64,000 nt of DNA from Papaver somniferum (Eukaryota > Streptophyta > Magnoliopsida > Ranunculales > Papaveraceae): the NCBI RefSeq assembly GCF_003573695.1, contig NC_039361.1:36916859-36980858 (forward strand), in the 5' to 3' direction. Shown here piece after piece: positions 11,335 through 24,407 of this stretch; the first letter of the stretch is position 1; each line of letters opens with the position of its first letter. A program made the position numbers and the translations under genes. The notes beneath the pieces were generated by a model. That model was not told the origin of the DNA. It saw only the letters and a list, made by a program, of their open reading frames with translations, and searched no databases.

Positions 11335-14055
11335 TCAATCAAGGTAAACAGGGTCCTCCAGAGGGACCTCCTCAACATCACCTGTAGGAAAAGGCTCTAA
11401 AAAGGGCTTCAGTCTCTGACCGCTAACCTTTGAATAACTACTACCATTTGGTGTCTCAATCTCAACAGCGCCATGAGGAAAAACAGTGCGGACCACAAAA
11501 GGACCGGTCCACCGAGAGCGCAACTTCCCGGGGAATAGATGCAAACGAGTGTCATACAGAAGAACTTTTTGACCTGGAGAAAATGGCTTTCGTAAAATAC
11601 TCTTATCATGCACAAGTTTCATTTTGTTCGTATACTCTTTAGCACTATCGTATGCATATCTACGAATCTCGTCCAACTCATTGAGCTGGAGCTTTCTGTG
11701 AGCTCCTGCCTTGTTAAATGAAAAGTTTAGCTGCTTAATAGCCCAATAGGCTCTATGCTTTAACTCAACAGGCAGGTGACATGCCTTTCCAAATACTAAA
11801 CAATAAGGTGACATTCCAATGGATGTCTTAAACGCAGTACGGTAAGCCCATAAGGCATCAGTAAGCCTCGACGACCAGTCTTTCCTATTTGGATTAAATG
11901 TTTTCTCTAGAATACGTTTAATTTCCCTATTGGAAACCTCTACCTGACCACTAGTCTGTGGGTGATATGGGGTAGATACTTTATGGGTAATACCATATTG
12001 TTTCATTAAAAGAGCAAATGGTCTATTACAAAAGTGTGAACCTCCATCACTAATTAAAGCTCGCGGCGTACCAAAACGTGTAAGTATATTCTCTTTTAAA
12101 AACTGGACTACGACCCTGTGGTCATTTGTTTTACACAGAACCGCCTCAACCCACTTAGACACATAGTCTACAACGACAAGTATGTAAAGATAACCAAAAC
12201 AATTAGGAAATGGACCCATAAAATCAATGCCCCACACATCAAAGACCTCAATCACTAAAATAGGGTTCAAAGGCATCATATTTCTACGGGAAATGGTTCC
12301 TAACCTCTGGAAACACTCACAAGAAACACAATGACTATGGGAGTATTTAAACAACGAAGGCCAGTAAAATCCACACTGCAAAATCTTATCAGCAGTCTTC
12401 TTAGCACTAAAATGACCCCCACATACATGTTCATGACAAAAGGATATAATACTAGACCGGCCACTCTCAGGTATACATCTCCTAATAATCTGGTTTGGAC
12501 AATACTTAAACAGATAAGGATCATCCCAAAACAAATGCTTAACCTCGGCTAAAAACCTAGAACGATCTTGCTTACCCCAATGTTGAGGCATTCGACCAGT
12601 AACAAGATAATTCACTATATTTTCATACCAAGGTGATTGGGAAACAGAGAACAATTGTTCATCAGGAAAGCTATCCCTTATAAGAAGGGAATCATTAGGA
12701 AAACTAACAACTAGCCTAGACAAGTGGTCTGCTACTACATTTTCTGCACCCTTTTTGTCTCTAATGTATGGAAAAAATGCTTGTAACAAAAGGATCCATC
12801 TAATTAATCTAGGTTTGGTATCCTTTTTAGAAAAAAGGTATTTCAAAGCAGCATGATCAGTATAGATTACGATATTAGAACCTAATAGGTAGGATCTAAA
12901 CTTATCCAAGGCAAATACAATGGCTAACAATTCCTTCTCGGTAGTTGTATAGTTCATTTGGGCATCATTCAGAGTTTTGCTAGCATAGTAAATCACATGA
13001 AGTAATTTGTTTTCTCGCTGACCTAGCACAACGCCTATAGCATAATCTGAAGCATCACACATAATTTCAAAGGGTAGCTTCCAGTTAGGTGCCTGGACTA
13101 TGGGGGCAGTAGTGAGTAAAATCCTAAGATTCTCAAAAGCCTCTAAACAAGCATCATCAAAGACAAACTTAACATCTTTTGCAAATAAATTGCAAAGACG
13201 TCTAGAAATCAAGCTAAAATCCTTAATGAATCGACGGTAAAAACCTGCATTCCCTAGGAATGACCTAATATCTTTTACGGTTTTTGGGACATGTAAAGTC
13301 TTAATAAGGTCAACTTTGGCTTTGTCTACCTCTATACCCTTTGAAGAAACGATGTGCCCTAAAACAATTCCTGATTTAACCATGAAATGGCATTTTTCCC
13401 AATTAAGCACTAAATTCTTTTCCTTACACCTAGTAAACACTAATGTCAAATGATGAAAGCACTCATCAAAAGATGAACCAAATACTGAAAAATCATCCAT
13501 AAAGACCTCTAAAAACCGTTCTACCATATCAGAAAATATGCTCATCATACAACGCTGAAAAGTCGCAGGGGCATTACATAACCCGAAAGGCATGCGTCTA
13601 TACGCAAAGGTACCAAAGGTACATGTAAAAGTGGTTTTCTCTTGGTCTTCTGGGGAAATAACGATCTGATTATAACCGGAGTAGCCATCTAAGAAGCAAT
13701 AATCACTATGTCCAGCTAATCGCTCTAGCATTTGGTCGATAAAAGGAAAGGGAAAGTGATCCTTCCTTGTGATCTTGTTCAATTTCTTATAGTCAATACA
13801 CACACGCCATCCCTTGGTCACTCGGGTTGGGATTAACTCATTATTATCATTCTGGACTACAGTGATATATGATTTCTTGGGGACAACCTGAACAGGGCTG
13901 ACCCACTTACTGTCTAAAATTGGGTAAATAATATCCGCATCTAACAACTTAAGCACCTCTTTTCGAACTACTTCTTTCATGTTAGGGTTCAGTCGACGTT
14001 GCATCTCCCTAGAAGGTTTGGATTCTTCCTCTAAATGAATCTGATGCATACACAC
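11335..14055 (-). CDS. pol: Athila pol: RT, RNase H and integrase, 906 residues
   Basis: Copies element RNA into DNA and inserts it in the genome. [51 protein letters not shown] and the intact active site FMDDFSVFG, within the first 210 residues. RNase [44 protein letters not shown] and VVADHLSRL, at about residues 320-450. Integrase zinc module: [16 protein letters not shown] followed by HCVSCECF. Catalytic core: [24 protein letters not shown] and [17 protein letters not shown], so the D, D and E are present. A C-terminal module, [16 protein letters not shown], resembles GPY/F. The same frame continues upstream through the protease, where two nonsense codons block it (14089 and 14476). The ATG at 14055 is simply the first after those stops, not a proven start. 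Confidence 0.93.
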   Translation of the reverse strand: MCMHQIHLEEESKPSREMQRRLNPNMKEVVRKEVLKLLDADIIYPILDSKWVSPVQVVPKKSYITVVQNDNNELIPTRVTKGWRVCIDYKKLNKITRKDHFPFPFIDQMLERLAGHSDYCFLDGYSGYNQIVISPEDQEKTTFTCTFGTFAYRRMPFGLCNAPATFQRCMMSIFSDMVERFLEVFMDDFSVFGSSFDECFHHLTLVFTRCKEKNLVLNWEKCHFMVKSGIVLGHIVSSKGIEVDKAKVDLIKTLHVPKTVKDIRSFLGNAGFYRRFIKDFSLISRRLCNLFAKDVKFVFDDACLEAFENLRILLTTAPIVQAPNWKLPFEIMCDASDYAIGVVLGQRENKLLHVIYYASKTLNDAQMNYTTTEKELLAIVFALDKFRSYLLGSNIVIYTDHAALKYLFSKKDTKPRLIRWILLLQAFFPYIRDKKGAENVVADHLSRLVVSFPNDSLLIRDSFPDEQLFSVSQSPWYENIVNYLVTGRMPQHWGKQDRSRFLAEVKHLFWDDPYLFKYCPNQIIRRCIPESGRSSIISFCHEHVCGGHFSAKKTADKILQCGFYWPSLFKYSHSHCVSCECFQRLGTISRRNMMPLNPILVIEVFDVWGIDFMGPFPNCFGYLYILVVVDYVSKWVEAVLCKTNDHRVVVQFLKENILTRFGTPRALISDGGSHFCNRPFALLMKQYGITHKVSTPYHPQTSGQVEVSNREIKRILEKTFNPNRKDWSSRLTDALWAYRTAFKTSIGMSPYCLVFGKACHLPVELKHRAYWAIKQLNFSFNKAGAHRKLQLNELDEIRRYAYDSAKEYTNKMKLVHDKSILRKPFSPGQKVLLYDTRLHLFPGKLRSRWTGPFVVRTVFPHGAVEIETPNGSSYSKVSGQRLKPFLEPFPTGDVEEVPLEDPVYLD

Positions 14056-14930
14056 AGTAGGACTTATACCCTTAATGTCTGCTATAGTTCACCCTAAAGC
14101 TTCCTTATTGTCTTGAAGTACTTTTAGTAGCCTACTTTCCTGATCACTATCCAAATCGGAAGCTACAATCACAGGTAAAGTCTCAGATGGGCCTAAAAAC
14201 ACATATTTTAGAGTATTGGGTAGTGGTTTAAGGTCCAATTTCGGGGGCTCTTCTAAAGAAGGAGTTAGGGTAGTCTCAGAAACTGGTGAAAGTTCGAACC
14301 TAGCCTTCCATCTACCAGTGTCTAAGCCAGGGGTAGAATCTAATAGAGCATTCACTTGTTCAATAGTGCTCTTGTCATCAAAATCCAAACCAAAATTGGA
14401 TAGACAACTTTCTAATGGGTCTTCAGATAAGATGTTTGGTAATGACTCCTGAACTAAGGCTTCTATCATGTTCACCTATTCAACACATGTGTCATATATC
14501 TCATAAGGTAGCTTACTGACATTAAAAATATTCATCTCCATAGTCATATTAGCAAAAGATAAATTCATCACACCATTTCGACAGTTAATGATCGCATTAG
14601 ACGTAGCTAAAAACGGGCGACCTAAAATCACAGGTACCTGGTTCTCTGGGTCAGGGACAGGTTGGGTATCTAGGACCACAAAATCCACTAGATAAATAAA
14701 ATTGTCGACCTCAATAAGAACATCCTCAATAACACCTCGAGGAATTTTAACAAACCTATCAACTAACTGTAATGTCATCTGAGTAGGTTTCATTTCACCA
14801 AGTCCTAGCTGTAAGTACACATGGTACGGAAGTAAGTTCACACTGTCTCCTAAGTCAAGTAAAGTTTTTTCTACCCGATGTTTACCTATTTTACAAGCAA
14901 TGGTAGGGGAACCTGGGTTTTTGTACTTGT
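14056..14930 (-). pseudogene. Athila protease and protease-RT linker, copy 2
   Basis: This continues the pol frame upstream. The protease active site reads LDLGDSVNLLPYHVYL near 14830-14865. Copy 1 has DLGAS, so an alanine next to the catalytic aspartate is changed to aspartate here. A conserved VPVILGRPFLATSNAIIN segment follows. In-frame stops lie at 14476 (GAG to TAG compared with copy 1) and 14089 (TGG to TGA). A small deletion near 14930 puts the upstream part in another frame. The family is certain, and the gene is inactive as it stands. Confidence 0.85.
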
Positions 14931-16851
14931 GGTGTTTTGAATAATTGAACTTACGTGACTAGCTAAGAAGGCTTTCTTATGGACGCTAAGTTTTCGCTTT
15001 CGCGTACACATATCTTTAAGGAACTTGGCATAAGCAGGAATTTGCCTAATTGCATCTAATAAAGGAAGGTTTATGGCAACTTGCTTAAAAACCTCCAATA
15101 TGTCATTAAAGTTCGATTCCTTCTTTGTTGGTACTAATAGCTGGGGAAATGGGGCTCTAGGCACAGAATCAGACCTCTAAGGATCCGAGTTGGCATCATC
15201 AGAAATTTTATTAGTCCCTTCAGCTAGTGGTCCCGAGGGGTGAACTACAGTATGTTCACTATCGGTAATGGTTACCTGATTGTCTAGTATTCTACCACTC
15301 CTAAGGGTTCTGATAGCATTCAATTTATTTGATGGTTTTGCACCTACTTCATGAACTCCTCTAGGATTGGGATTAGTCTGACTAGGGAACCTTCCGTTAT
15401 CTCTCTCACTTAAGGTCTTAGCTATTTGGCCGACTTGAAGTTCTAACTTAACAAGGGTCTGAGCATTAGTTTGAAAGTTCTGCTTGGTTTCCTGTTGAAA
15501 ACTAACTCGGCTCTTTACTAACATGTCCTTGCTTTGTGCTAACATATCCTGGATCTTTCTTAATATACTAAGATATTCCTCTAATCTAGTCATTCTATTC
15601 TCTAAGGGGTTCTGAAACTGAGCTTGACCTGAAGAGTTCTTATTGTAACCAAAACCTGGGGGAGCATTAGAATTACTAAACTGACCTTGACTCTGGCCCT
15701 TAGACCACGAAAGGTTCGGATGGTTCTTCCAACCAGGATTATAGGTTTCTGAATATGGGTCAAATTTCTGACGTTTTTCGAATCTAGTGTTATTATAGAG
15801 CATTGGCTTTCTCTTCATTATTTTGGCCTTCCAAAAAAGGCTCAAACATACCACTAGTTTGACCCACTTCTAAAGCTTCTAACATTTTCTCTATAGCAGC
15901 AATTTTGGCATCTGATTCATAGCCTCCTTCTACCCTATTAACGTTTCCTCTGCCTAGAAGAATTATTTTATGGGGTCCCCTATTACTTTCCCATTGTCTT
16001 TTCGGCGACTTCATGCAAATATGTCATCGCATCATCAACTGTTTGGTTTTCAAACCCACCTGTACACATTAATTCTACTGTGGTTGTAATGGGATAATCT
16101 AAACCCTCATAAAGGATCTGAACTAACCTAACCTTTTCTAAACCATGATGAGGACATTGGGCTAATAAATCATTGAACCTTTCCAAATACCTATACGAAG
16201 TTTCTCCCTCCTGTTGAGAAAACGTGCAGATTCGCGTCCTAATAACTATGTTTTGTGCCTAGGGAAAAACTTGTTCAAAAAGGCAGATGTAAGTTGTTCA
16301 TACGTTTCGATTGACCCGGAAGCCAAACTATATAGCCACGATTTAGCTTTATCTTTCAGGGAAAAGGGGAATAACCTAAGTTTCAAAGCATCATCATCAA
16401 GGTTTCTAATCTTTAGGGTACTACAAATTTCCTCAAAGTCACTAACATGGAAATAAGGGTTTTCATTTTCTTTCCCTAAAAAGACTGGGAGCAGCTGTAA
16501 GGTCCCAGGTTTAAGTTCATAAGTTGCTTCCGTCTCAGCTAATTTGATACATGAGGGACGACTAGTCCTAGTTGGATTCAACAAAGCTTTCAAAGTTGAC
16601 ATTTCTGGCTCTATCGGAGTAACAAGGATTCTTTCCTCAGTCAAAGGACGTTCAAAAACTGACTCTTCGAAAATCAGACTTTCTAAATTAAGGAAATCGA
16701 GACGCTTAGAACTACTAGGTTTCTCTTTAACAAATCTACCTAGGGCGTCTCTTTTACGTTCAGGCATATAATAAAATTTTCTAAATTGGAAGGGTAAGCA
16801 ATCACAAATCAAGGCCGACTCAACCAAATTAAACCTATTGATTTCTAGCAA
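14931..16851 (-). pseudogene. Athila gag, copy 2, several frameshifts
   Basis: Gag homologous to copy 1, with the capsid-like domain (YFHVSDFEEICSTLKIR, FPFSLKDKAKSWLYSL, FLNKFFPRHKT) in 16851-16246. Frame breaks occur near 16245 (small deletion), 15983-16014 (the same place as in copy 1), near 15795 (two bases fewer than copy 1), and at 15165-15177 (stop and frame change). The C-terminal region YNPGWKNHPNLSWSKGQ and the DNQ/TLRSGRI linker are kept. No zinc knuckle is present, which is normal for Athila. Confidence 0.87.
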
Positions 16852-17860
16852 ACAAAAAGCATGATGGCTCCACTTAGATTGTTTCTAGACCAGCTTCTAC
16901 TCTTCCAAGAGGCAACTAGGTACAATTTTAGCAAACCTCGTAGGACGATCCGAATAAAGTAAGTCGAAGAGAAGTGAGAGAAGCTCTGAGGAGCTTTGAT
17001 ACCACCACCTTTGTGGTAAACGCTTCCCTGGGTTACAAGGCGGCTCTAATCTACTTCCAGTAATCTTCCTGAACTTTGAGCTAGGCTAACAAAATACCCA
17101 ATACAATCCTTCTGAACGACTTTCCTATAAGCTCGTTACCTTATTGGTCTCGTTCTAGTCAAAATTTTAAGGCTTAGGTTCGCGTAGGTTACGTGTTCCT
17201 AAGGCGGGCAAGAAGAGAACGGTGATGAAATCCGAACCCTTATCTTGTATGGCCAGGCCTTGCCCTTTACTAGAAAAATAAATGTCCGTATTCAGTTCCT
17301 CAACATATATGCATTACGAAGGAGTCCAGTAACTCGCTGACAGGAGATTCGCGAGTGTTTAGAGTCTTACCTCCCGTTCCAGACGGGGGATGAATCGGTT
17401 GTAGTCGACTCGGGACACAACTCCTATGTCATGTACGAACCCGAGGGGCCGAGGCAATATCGTAATTGCCGTCCTCATCTGCAAACAGTTTGTATTTAAA
17501 CTACCCTTTTGTAGGGTAAAAATAAAAATAGTGTCCCAAAGTCCAGAAGTGTCCAAAAAGAAAGGAAAAATTACAAAAATAAAAAGAAACCCTAATACAA
17601 TTTTTTTTTTCTAAAAATAAACAAAAACCTAAAAAAATAAAAATAAAAGTAAAAATAGCTGAAATAAAGTTGTCTTCTTTTTCGTTCTCTTCGCTTTAAT
17701 CTTTCGCTCCAAGTCTTTATGAAATCACCGAACTCCTTGGCTCAATTTTATTTATGATGCAAAACCTGTAGACAAAAGTTAAATACCCAAAAACGTAAAA
17801 GAGAACAAAAATAATAAAAATCTACAAAATAAAAGAAAAATAAATCTAAAACCCTAAAAA
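16852..17860 (-). other. Athila copy 2 untranslated leader
   Basis: About 1 kb between primer site and gag, nearly identical to 7442-8440. It has an A-rich stretch on the plus strand near 17570-17660. No gene is seen. Confidence 0.7.
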
Positions 17861-17882
17861 CAAGTCCGCATCGGCGGCGCCA
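17861..17882 (-). other. Primer-binding site, tRNA-Asp type, copy 2
   Basis: The minus strand starts TGGCGCCGCCGATGCGG, five bases after the LTR. The first eight bases match the 3' end of tRNA-Asp. Copy 1 differs in the inner bases. Confidence 0.7.
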
Positions 17883-17887
17883 AAAAT

Positions 17888-19375
17888 TGATGTGGTTGAG
17901 ATAGTGGTAAATAAAGTGATTCGATTCTCGAACTTGTGAAGGATAACTTTAGACTTAAATTCAAAACTAAATAGAGAACTCACTAAAATTATATCAAACT
18001 CAAACAAAGATGTTATCAATATTAAAAGAACCCTGAGGCTAAGATTCCTTTATTTTCCAAGTTCAAAGTGATTTAATCTAATATTTATATTTATGCAATT
18101 TTCTTGTTCAATTTGATTCTAAACTATTGCAACAAGTAGATTCTCAAAATAACAAGTGTAAATCCGAAGCATAGAACATCAAAAATCTAGGTCCAAGTAT
18201 GCTCTATCAAAAGAAATCACAATTGCTTAACAAAAATCATTAAAACAATTTTCAATCAAGGCAAATAATCATATAATAATTGCAAATAAATAGATAAAAT
18301 AGAATATACCACTTTTGTTGGAAAAATAGCTTCCTCTATCGCCTCAGCAATGGGGTTTAGCTCCTCATATTAATCATGGTCTCAAAATATGTGTTTGTTT
18401 CCTGCAACTCTTGATTTTTTCTCTGTTCTTCTCTAAACTTCCCCAAAGTGTACGTAATCCCGTTTCTGACTTCTCCCAACCCTTATATACACCTCAGGTC
18501 CTCAAATCACCCAACCCTTATATACACCTCGGGTCCTCAAATCACTCGAGAATATCCTTGTTTACCTCGTTTTCCTTGCACCAAAAGTATCAGAGTGTTT
18601 CTTCTCTGCCCATTTGATTTACGCGGTTTGTGAATCGTAAAACTTCCAAAAACTGAAAGATACGAATCCCAGAATCTATCTCCTTCCTTCCCAGCACCTA
18701 AATTCCACAAATATAGCCAAGAAACTTCCACGAATAGCCACTGCCCTGTTTTATCCAAACCGAAGATAAATCACGACTTTATTGAATCTGAGCCACCTAC
18801 AATCCCTGTTCTGACTCAGCAAGTGAATCCCAATCCATCTCCACGTAAGAAACCTCTCCAACACTTCTTGGAACTTCAGAAATTCCGATAATATCTTCAC
18901 CTTCTCTGTTTCGCTCCATCACGGATATATAACCCTATTCGTTCGATCAAAACACCCATACCAGCTCTCTTATGCTCTAACAGGACAATCCCAACAAAAC
19001 TCAGCCCTTGAATCTCGTCAAAACTCGCCGAGAAATCCATCTCCAATTCTGCTTCGCTGCTGCCATTAATTCCCGCCAAATTCTGAATTTCAAACAAAGA
19101 AGATGGTCGCCCCCTATCCAGAGTAGGGGTGCGAATAGCATCTGCCTTGGGAGTGTCCTTAGGGTGCCCCTTAGTAATTTGGGTACCCCTTATCCATAGT
19201 GAGAGTCCGTATAGCATGCGTCTTCCGGGCGTTTTTACCACTTTTCGAGCCGATTTTTCCAAAAATGTGTATTGGCCAAAAATACCTACACACATAAAAC
19301 ACCATAATAAGTACAAAAATGAGCCCTAACAATATATAGAATCGAGACAAATTAGACACAAAAATGTGTCTATCA
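17888..19375 (-). mobile_element. Athila 5' LTR of copy 2
   Basis: LTR of 1488 bp, TGATGTGG to GTGTCTATCA on the plus strand. Compared with 8468-10123 it lacks about 200 bases near 18400 and has a short tandem duplication (CCCTTATATACACCTC twice, near 18480 and 18512). It is flanked on the right by ATGAC and element C sequence, so 19375/19376 is the outer insertion boundary of the Athila array. Confidence 0.92.
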
Positions 19376-20508
19376 ATGACCTTGTCGAACGATAGGAAAA
19401 AAATTGAACTATCATTATCACAATTTTCTTAAACTTTTGACAACAACGATCTGAGTTCTTTAAGGGAACAAACTTAGATAATTCGTTTGAAACAAAAGAA
19501 AATGCAACTTATTAAAAAAAACAAAAACAATTCCCAGTCACATAAGGAATGTGAGTTCAAATGTTACCTTTTTGTGGGAAACTTGCATTGGAGCGTTAAT
19601 CATCCTATCCCATTTTAAAAATGTTGCAGCTTTGTCATCCGTTGGAGTCTCTGATTGGGGAATACTATATGCTTTGAAAAATATTAATTCTTTGCTAGAG
19701 TTTGAAGCACCAAGTCCTTCGTAGCATAATCCTCTTGTGTCTCGATGAGATCTGCTTGCTTCCAGTATTGAGGTAAGGTTGTTAAAGATACTATTGAAAT
19801 TATACAAGTCTTCTTCTGATGTATTGCTATTATCAAGAGCATCATTTAGCTGAGTCTCAAGTCATTTCTCTCGAGAGATATCTGCGTTTTTTCTCCTCAA
19901 GGCATATTTGTTGAGAATTAATCCTTGCTTCAGATTTAGCTAGTTTCTTTTTTAACAAATAGAAATCCCTATGCAGATTTTTTCATTCAAGCTTCTTTGA
20001 ATTTAAATATTCTTCACAATTACTAAGAAGATACTTGATGAGACAATAACCATTATCATGGCCTTTGAAATCCTTCCCCAATTTCGTGTTCTCTCGATAA
20101 AGGGGAGTTACAAGAAAGTGAAATTAAATTTTATTAGTTTTTTATTTATCGAGGGACCTAGTAGCTTGGAGTGTTCTGAGATATCCTAATTTACATCACC
20201 ATCAATATCTGAATCACCATCATTGGAAATTTCTTCAAGTTGTTTTTCTATACGGGTTTTCCAGTCATCCACAACTTCTACAAGATTAACAAGGAGAAAT
20301 TGTCCAATAGATTCACATGAGATGATATCATGAAGATTTTCATAAATTTAATTGTATGATGTGCCCTTATGAAGCTTTAAATCAAAACTTTCAACATCAT
20401 GTGTTACATTAGCTGAATAATTTTAGGTTCTTTCTTAACCATATCTAGATTTGTCGTCATATAGGTTGGAACACACCAAATACGGGTTGTTAGATCTTTT
20501 CGTGTGTG
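19376..20508 (-). mobile_element. Element C, left copy: decayed copia-like internal region
   Basis: This matches 56105-57245 base by base with many differences, and lies directly before a tRNA-iMet primer site and an LTR start. Read on the minus strand it encodes broken pieces: an acidic segment DDWKTRIEKQLEEISNDGD, then a helical stretch, then a segment with CYEGLGASNSSKELIFFKAYS (within 19538-19807). This resembles the coiled-coil tail of a copia-type gag, but that is inference. Stops and frame changes are frequent. No polymerase is present, and the Athila array cuts the left end at 19375. Confidence 0.62.
19538..19807 (-). pseudogene. Element C gag-like fragment, 89 codons
   Basis: Minus-strand open stretch with LTSILEASRSHRDTRGLCYEG and GASNSSKELIFFKAYS, then KKVTFELTF. 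The GLCYEGLG block resembles the GLGY motif at the end of the gag coiled coil in SIRE-like copia elements (from memory). Related sequence occurs at 56360-56560 with additional damage. It is a fragment and not a functional gene. Confidence 0.45.
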
Positions 20509-20523
20509 CCTGCTCTGATACTA
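20509..20523 (-). other. Primer-binding site of element C, tRNA-iMet type
   Basis: The plus strand reads CCTGCTCTGATACTA, so the minus strand is TAGTATCAGAGCAGG, one base different from the initiator tRNA-Met primer site TGGTATCAGAGC. The LTR start TGAAATGACG follows at 20526. Confidence 0.75.
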
Positions 20524-20525
20524 AT

Positions 20526-20614
20526 TGAAATGACGAGGGTACCAAGTACAACATAATATTTTCGATATCAACCTATTTACGATACACTTTGCATGATCTA
20601 ATATATATAGATAT
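20526..20614 (-). mobile_element. Element C LTR, first 89 bp, split by insertion
   Basis: TGAAATGACGAGGGTACCAA and the following 70 bases match the LTR start at 57264-57350. At 20615 the sequence switches to the LTR of element A. The rest of this LTR resumes at 48261, about 27.6 kb away, with about 570 bp missing compared with the right copy. Confidence 0.8.
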
Positions 20615-22885
20615 TGAAAAAACGGGGGTCTAACAACCACACCCAATATTTCGCTTAGCAATCTGTATGGACAAACTCCAATATACTTTTTATGAGAATC
20701 AACTATACAGTTAGACTCAATCAATAGAAAACCATATCAAAGAGTTTATATCTCAATCTCTCGATTTGATATATACTCAAGAAATTAGAAATCTGCGAGT
20801 CTTTATCAAATTCTAGAGAGATAACTTGGATGGTACCAAAGACCAATATCCAAGTGTCAATAAATTTAAATCAACAACCAAAAGGTCGGATATTCTAATT
20901 GATTGAACAACACACAACCTGTGATATTTCAATTATATAACAAAATATAATGCGGAATAGAAATAACATAGACACCAGAATTTTGTTAACGAGGAAACCG
21001 CAAACGCAGAAAAACCTCGGGACCTAGTCCAGATTGAACATACACTGTATTAAGCTGCTACAGACACTAGCCTAGTCCAAATTAACTTCGGTCTGGACTG
21101 TAGTTGAACCCCAAGCAATCTCACACTGATCCAAGATACAGTTATTCTCTTACGTCTCTAATCCCAGCAGGATACTACGTACTTTATTCCCTTAGCTGAT
21201 CTCACCCACACCCACAACTAAGAGTTGCTACGACCCAAAGTCGAAGACTTTAATAAAAAAATCTATATCACACAGAAAAGTATACGATAATAGATAAATC
21301 CGTCTCCCACAAATATACCTATGAGTTTTGTTCCATCTTTTGATAGAAATCAAGGTGAAAGGAACCAATTGATAAACCAGACTTATATTATCGAAGAACA
21401 ACCTAGTATTATCAATCACCTCATAAATAATCTTAATCGACGCGGCGAAAGAATATATTGTGGAATCACAAACGATGAGACGAAGATGTTTGTGATTAAT
21501 TTTTATCTTGCCTATCGGAGAAAAAATCTCAAGCCAATTATTACAATTGTACTCATACGATAGAAACAACAAGATCAGATCACACAACTACAAGAAAGTA
21601 GTATCGGTCTGGCTTCACAATCCCAATGAAGTCTTTAAGTCGTTAACCTGGTTTAGAAGAAGAAACCAAAGGTTAAAGGAGAATCGACTCTAGATTAGTA
21701 CAACTAGTATCACACAGAATGTGTGGGGATTAGGTTTCCCAGTTGCTAGAGTTCTCCCTTATATAGTCTTTCAAATCAGGGTTTGCAATCAATGTTAGAT
21801 TAGTAAAAAAGCATTCAATATTCACCATTAGATGAAAACGTGATTAGATTCAAGCTAATATTTATCAACCGTTAGATCGAAAACATATCTTGTTATACAC
21901 AAATGAAATGTATGTATCTAGTCTTGTGTAACCGTACCCAAACTTGTACATTTGTTGGTTCAACAATAGTTAACCAAATGGTTAGCCATATGATCACTTT
22001 CATATCAACCATATTCTTCTTCACCATGACTGGTTCAAATGACTCAAATGAACTATTTAGAGAGTTGTTCAATTACAAGGAAATCTTATATACTACACAA
22101 GACACAATTGAAGAAAAAACGATGTGATTCACTCGAATCAGTTCATGAACTATATAGCCACGGTTCGCAATTGCATTCCTTTGTTTATATAAGAATAAGT
22201 TCACAATCATCGTTTCTAGACATAACCTACTCAAGTTCGCGGACTTAAGTTCCCAGAAGGAGTTCACAAACTCCAGCAGAAATTCTCGGGTCGAGAACTC
22301 CCGCCAGTTCGCGGACTGAGTTCACGGCTCTAGTTCCGGTTTCACTTGATCAACAAAGTTCGCAAACTTTGGTTCAAGAAATAAGGACTTATACATATAT
22401 GTGTTTCCACAACAATGCTTATATCCTCCAATGGTTATATTGTCTAAACTCTCATTTCAATCATTTGGAACATTCTTAGAGGACTTTATTATATAGTTGT
22501 TATTTACAAACTATTTTTCGTCAAAGTAAGCAATTTCCAAAGTGATTGAAATTTGTCATGACTTTTGTCACTATGCAAAGATGAACTTGGCTAAAGCGAA
22601 AGATTTACCAACACATATTTCGAGAAATAGATAGGCGAGATAAACTTGGCTCGAAATAGTCTCCACATACCTTTTAGTCAATGAAGATCCACCAGTTCCT
22701 TGAGTAGTCCTTCGTCTTGTATGATAATTTCCATGGAGTTCTTGAGCTCAACTACACTTTTTATCCTATTCCGAGATCTTAGCTATAGTAGACTAGAAAT
22801 CAAGACTTATAGTTTTGATCACTAACATTGACAAACATGCTTGAGATAGCAACGCATGCGAATTTGACCGAGCAATGCTCTAACA
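20615..22885 (-). mobile_element. Element A 3' LTR, copia-like
   Basis: LTR of 2271 bp. The plus strand starts TGAAAAAACG and ends GAGCAATGCTCTAACA, so the minus strand begins TGTTAGAGCATTGCTCGG, a start seen in SIRE/Maximus-type copia LTRs (from memory). It is paired with 43765-46118. It is flanked on the left by element C LTR sequence and on the right by the purine tract. It contains a cluster of GTTCGCGGAC-like motifs near 22230-22370. Confidence 0.9.
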
Positions 22886-22902
22886 ATATCCCCCTTTGTC
22901 AA
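22886..22902 (-). other. Element A polypurine tract
   Basis: The plus strand ATATCCCCCTTTGTCAA gives TTGACAAAGGGGGATAT on the minus strand, immediately before the LTR start TGTTAGAGC. Confidence 0.8.
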
Positions 22903-24407
22903 TTTTAGTGACAAAACTATCAATACATATGGAATATAAAAGATATATAAATAAACTTTTGTATCTCCTATTCCACATGCCTAATCTTCAACATTACTCG
23001 AAATCTTCGTCACTTCCAAGTACTCCAATGATCCCAAAGGTTGTAAGTTTAGCATCGTCGTTGTTGAAAATCCGTAGCCATAACAACGAGAAAACAAGAG
23101 TTCTCAATCATTGTTATACAGTGTCATAGTATCATTACACAACGTCAAAGTTCAATTGTATCACAACTTTAACAACAATACTATGGTGATATGTCACTCC
23201 CCCTTAGTCAGTATTCCATCTCACATGGAAACCACTCCCCCTTACATAATGATCCGAAAACCATATGTATTTGTAGTGTGAACTACATATTAATTCTCCC
23301 CCTTTTTGTCAATAAAATTGGCAAAGGTACAAGAACGGGATCCTAATGAAATTTACGAAAGAGACATTTCATGACCAAAAGAAAGCATATATCATCTTAT
23401 TTAGATGCAATCATAAAGCCAAAGATAAATGCATTCATCAAGGAGTTTATAAAGATACAAGATAACCCCTATAATATTCCACAACCACACTCCCCACAAA
23501 AATTTGGCAATTAAGCACAAGTTCAATTAAGAACTCTCCCCCATAAAATGTCATTCCCGAGAGAACAACAAGAGCGACCTTAATTTCAAAAAGAAAAGAA
23601 GGATTTCTTTGGACATAAGAAATCACATACAAGTATGAATTTGAATCCAAAATATTCAATTAAATTAACCATAAGAGAACCCATGATTAAATTAATCGAA
23701 CATGCTCAACATAAGTAAACTTATGGAGACTCAAAAACACTCAATTAGGTTAATCACAAGAAAACCAATAATTAATATAATCGAAATATACAACTAAACT
23801 AATCACAAAAGCAATCAATTTAATTGGTCATGCTCGACACAAAGTATCTCACGGAGAAACAACTATGTCAAAACAATGACTCAGTCGATAAAGCTTAACA
23901 TAAGACACCTTATGGAACAACACAGTATGTACACAAAATTGTGGATCGGAGATCGACCTTATACCGTGTAATAAACAAGGACTCATTCTATTTTCCATAA
24001 CCAATTGCACAATGACATACAATAGACATAATCCTTGAACACAAAATATTTCAACCTATCTTTCATCAAAAAATTGACATAATAGGCTTAACTTTTGTAT
24101 TTGTCAAAATTCAATTCATTCTTTTATCAATACATGCATATTAACTCATGAACGACTTTACTTTTGACAAGGTATGGGAAAATCAAGTTCACGGATGCAA
24201 ACCCACATATCCCATAAAAATATTGCAATATATAAAACCATAAAGATTAATACTGCAAAAATCATCTTCCAAACAATTTAGAGTTTAAACCAATAAATCT
24301 AAAAACAAGAAGATGAAAACGTTGGACATAGCTATGTGTAATCACAATAATGGCTATTCCAAACTCTAGTTATTCTTCTAAATTAAACAAGAAAAATAAA
24401 AGATTTA

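Larger units (their letters stand above)
10124..17887 (-). mobile_element. Athila element copy 2, full-length internal region
   Basis: With its LTRs (8468-10123 and 17888-19375) this is a full-length Athila element of 10.9 kb on the minus strand, in the order LTR, tRNA-Asp primer site, leader, gag, protease, RT, RNase H, integrase, purine tract, LTR. The RT-RNase H-integrase frame is long and intact, so it is the better preserved of the two copies. Gag and protease carry frameshifts and stops. The target duplication cannot be checked, because the left side is fused to copy 1. Confidence 0.93.

Noticed and set aside
11409..12552. Several ORFs of 60-75 codons on both strands across 11409-12552
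   Set aside because: They are shadows of the Athila integrase frame and have no domain of their own.
21321..21563. Overlapping plus and minus ORFs of 80-119 codons in element A LTR
   Set aside because: They lie in an LTR, and the corresponding stretch in the other LTR (44460-44690) carries indels that break the frame.
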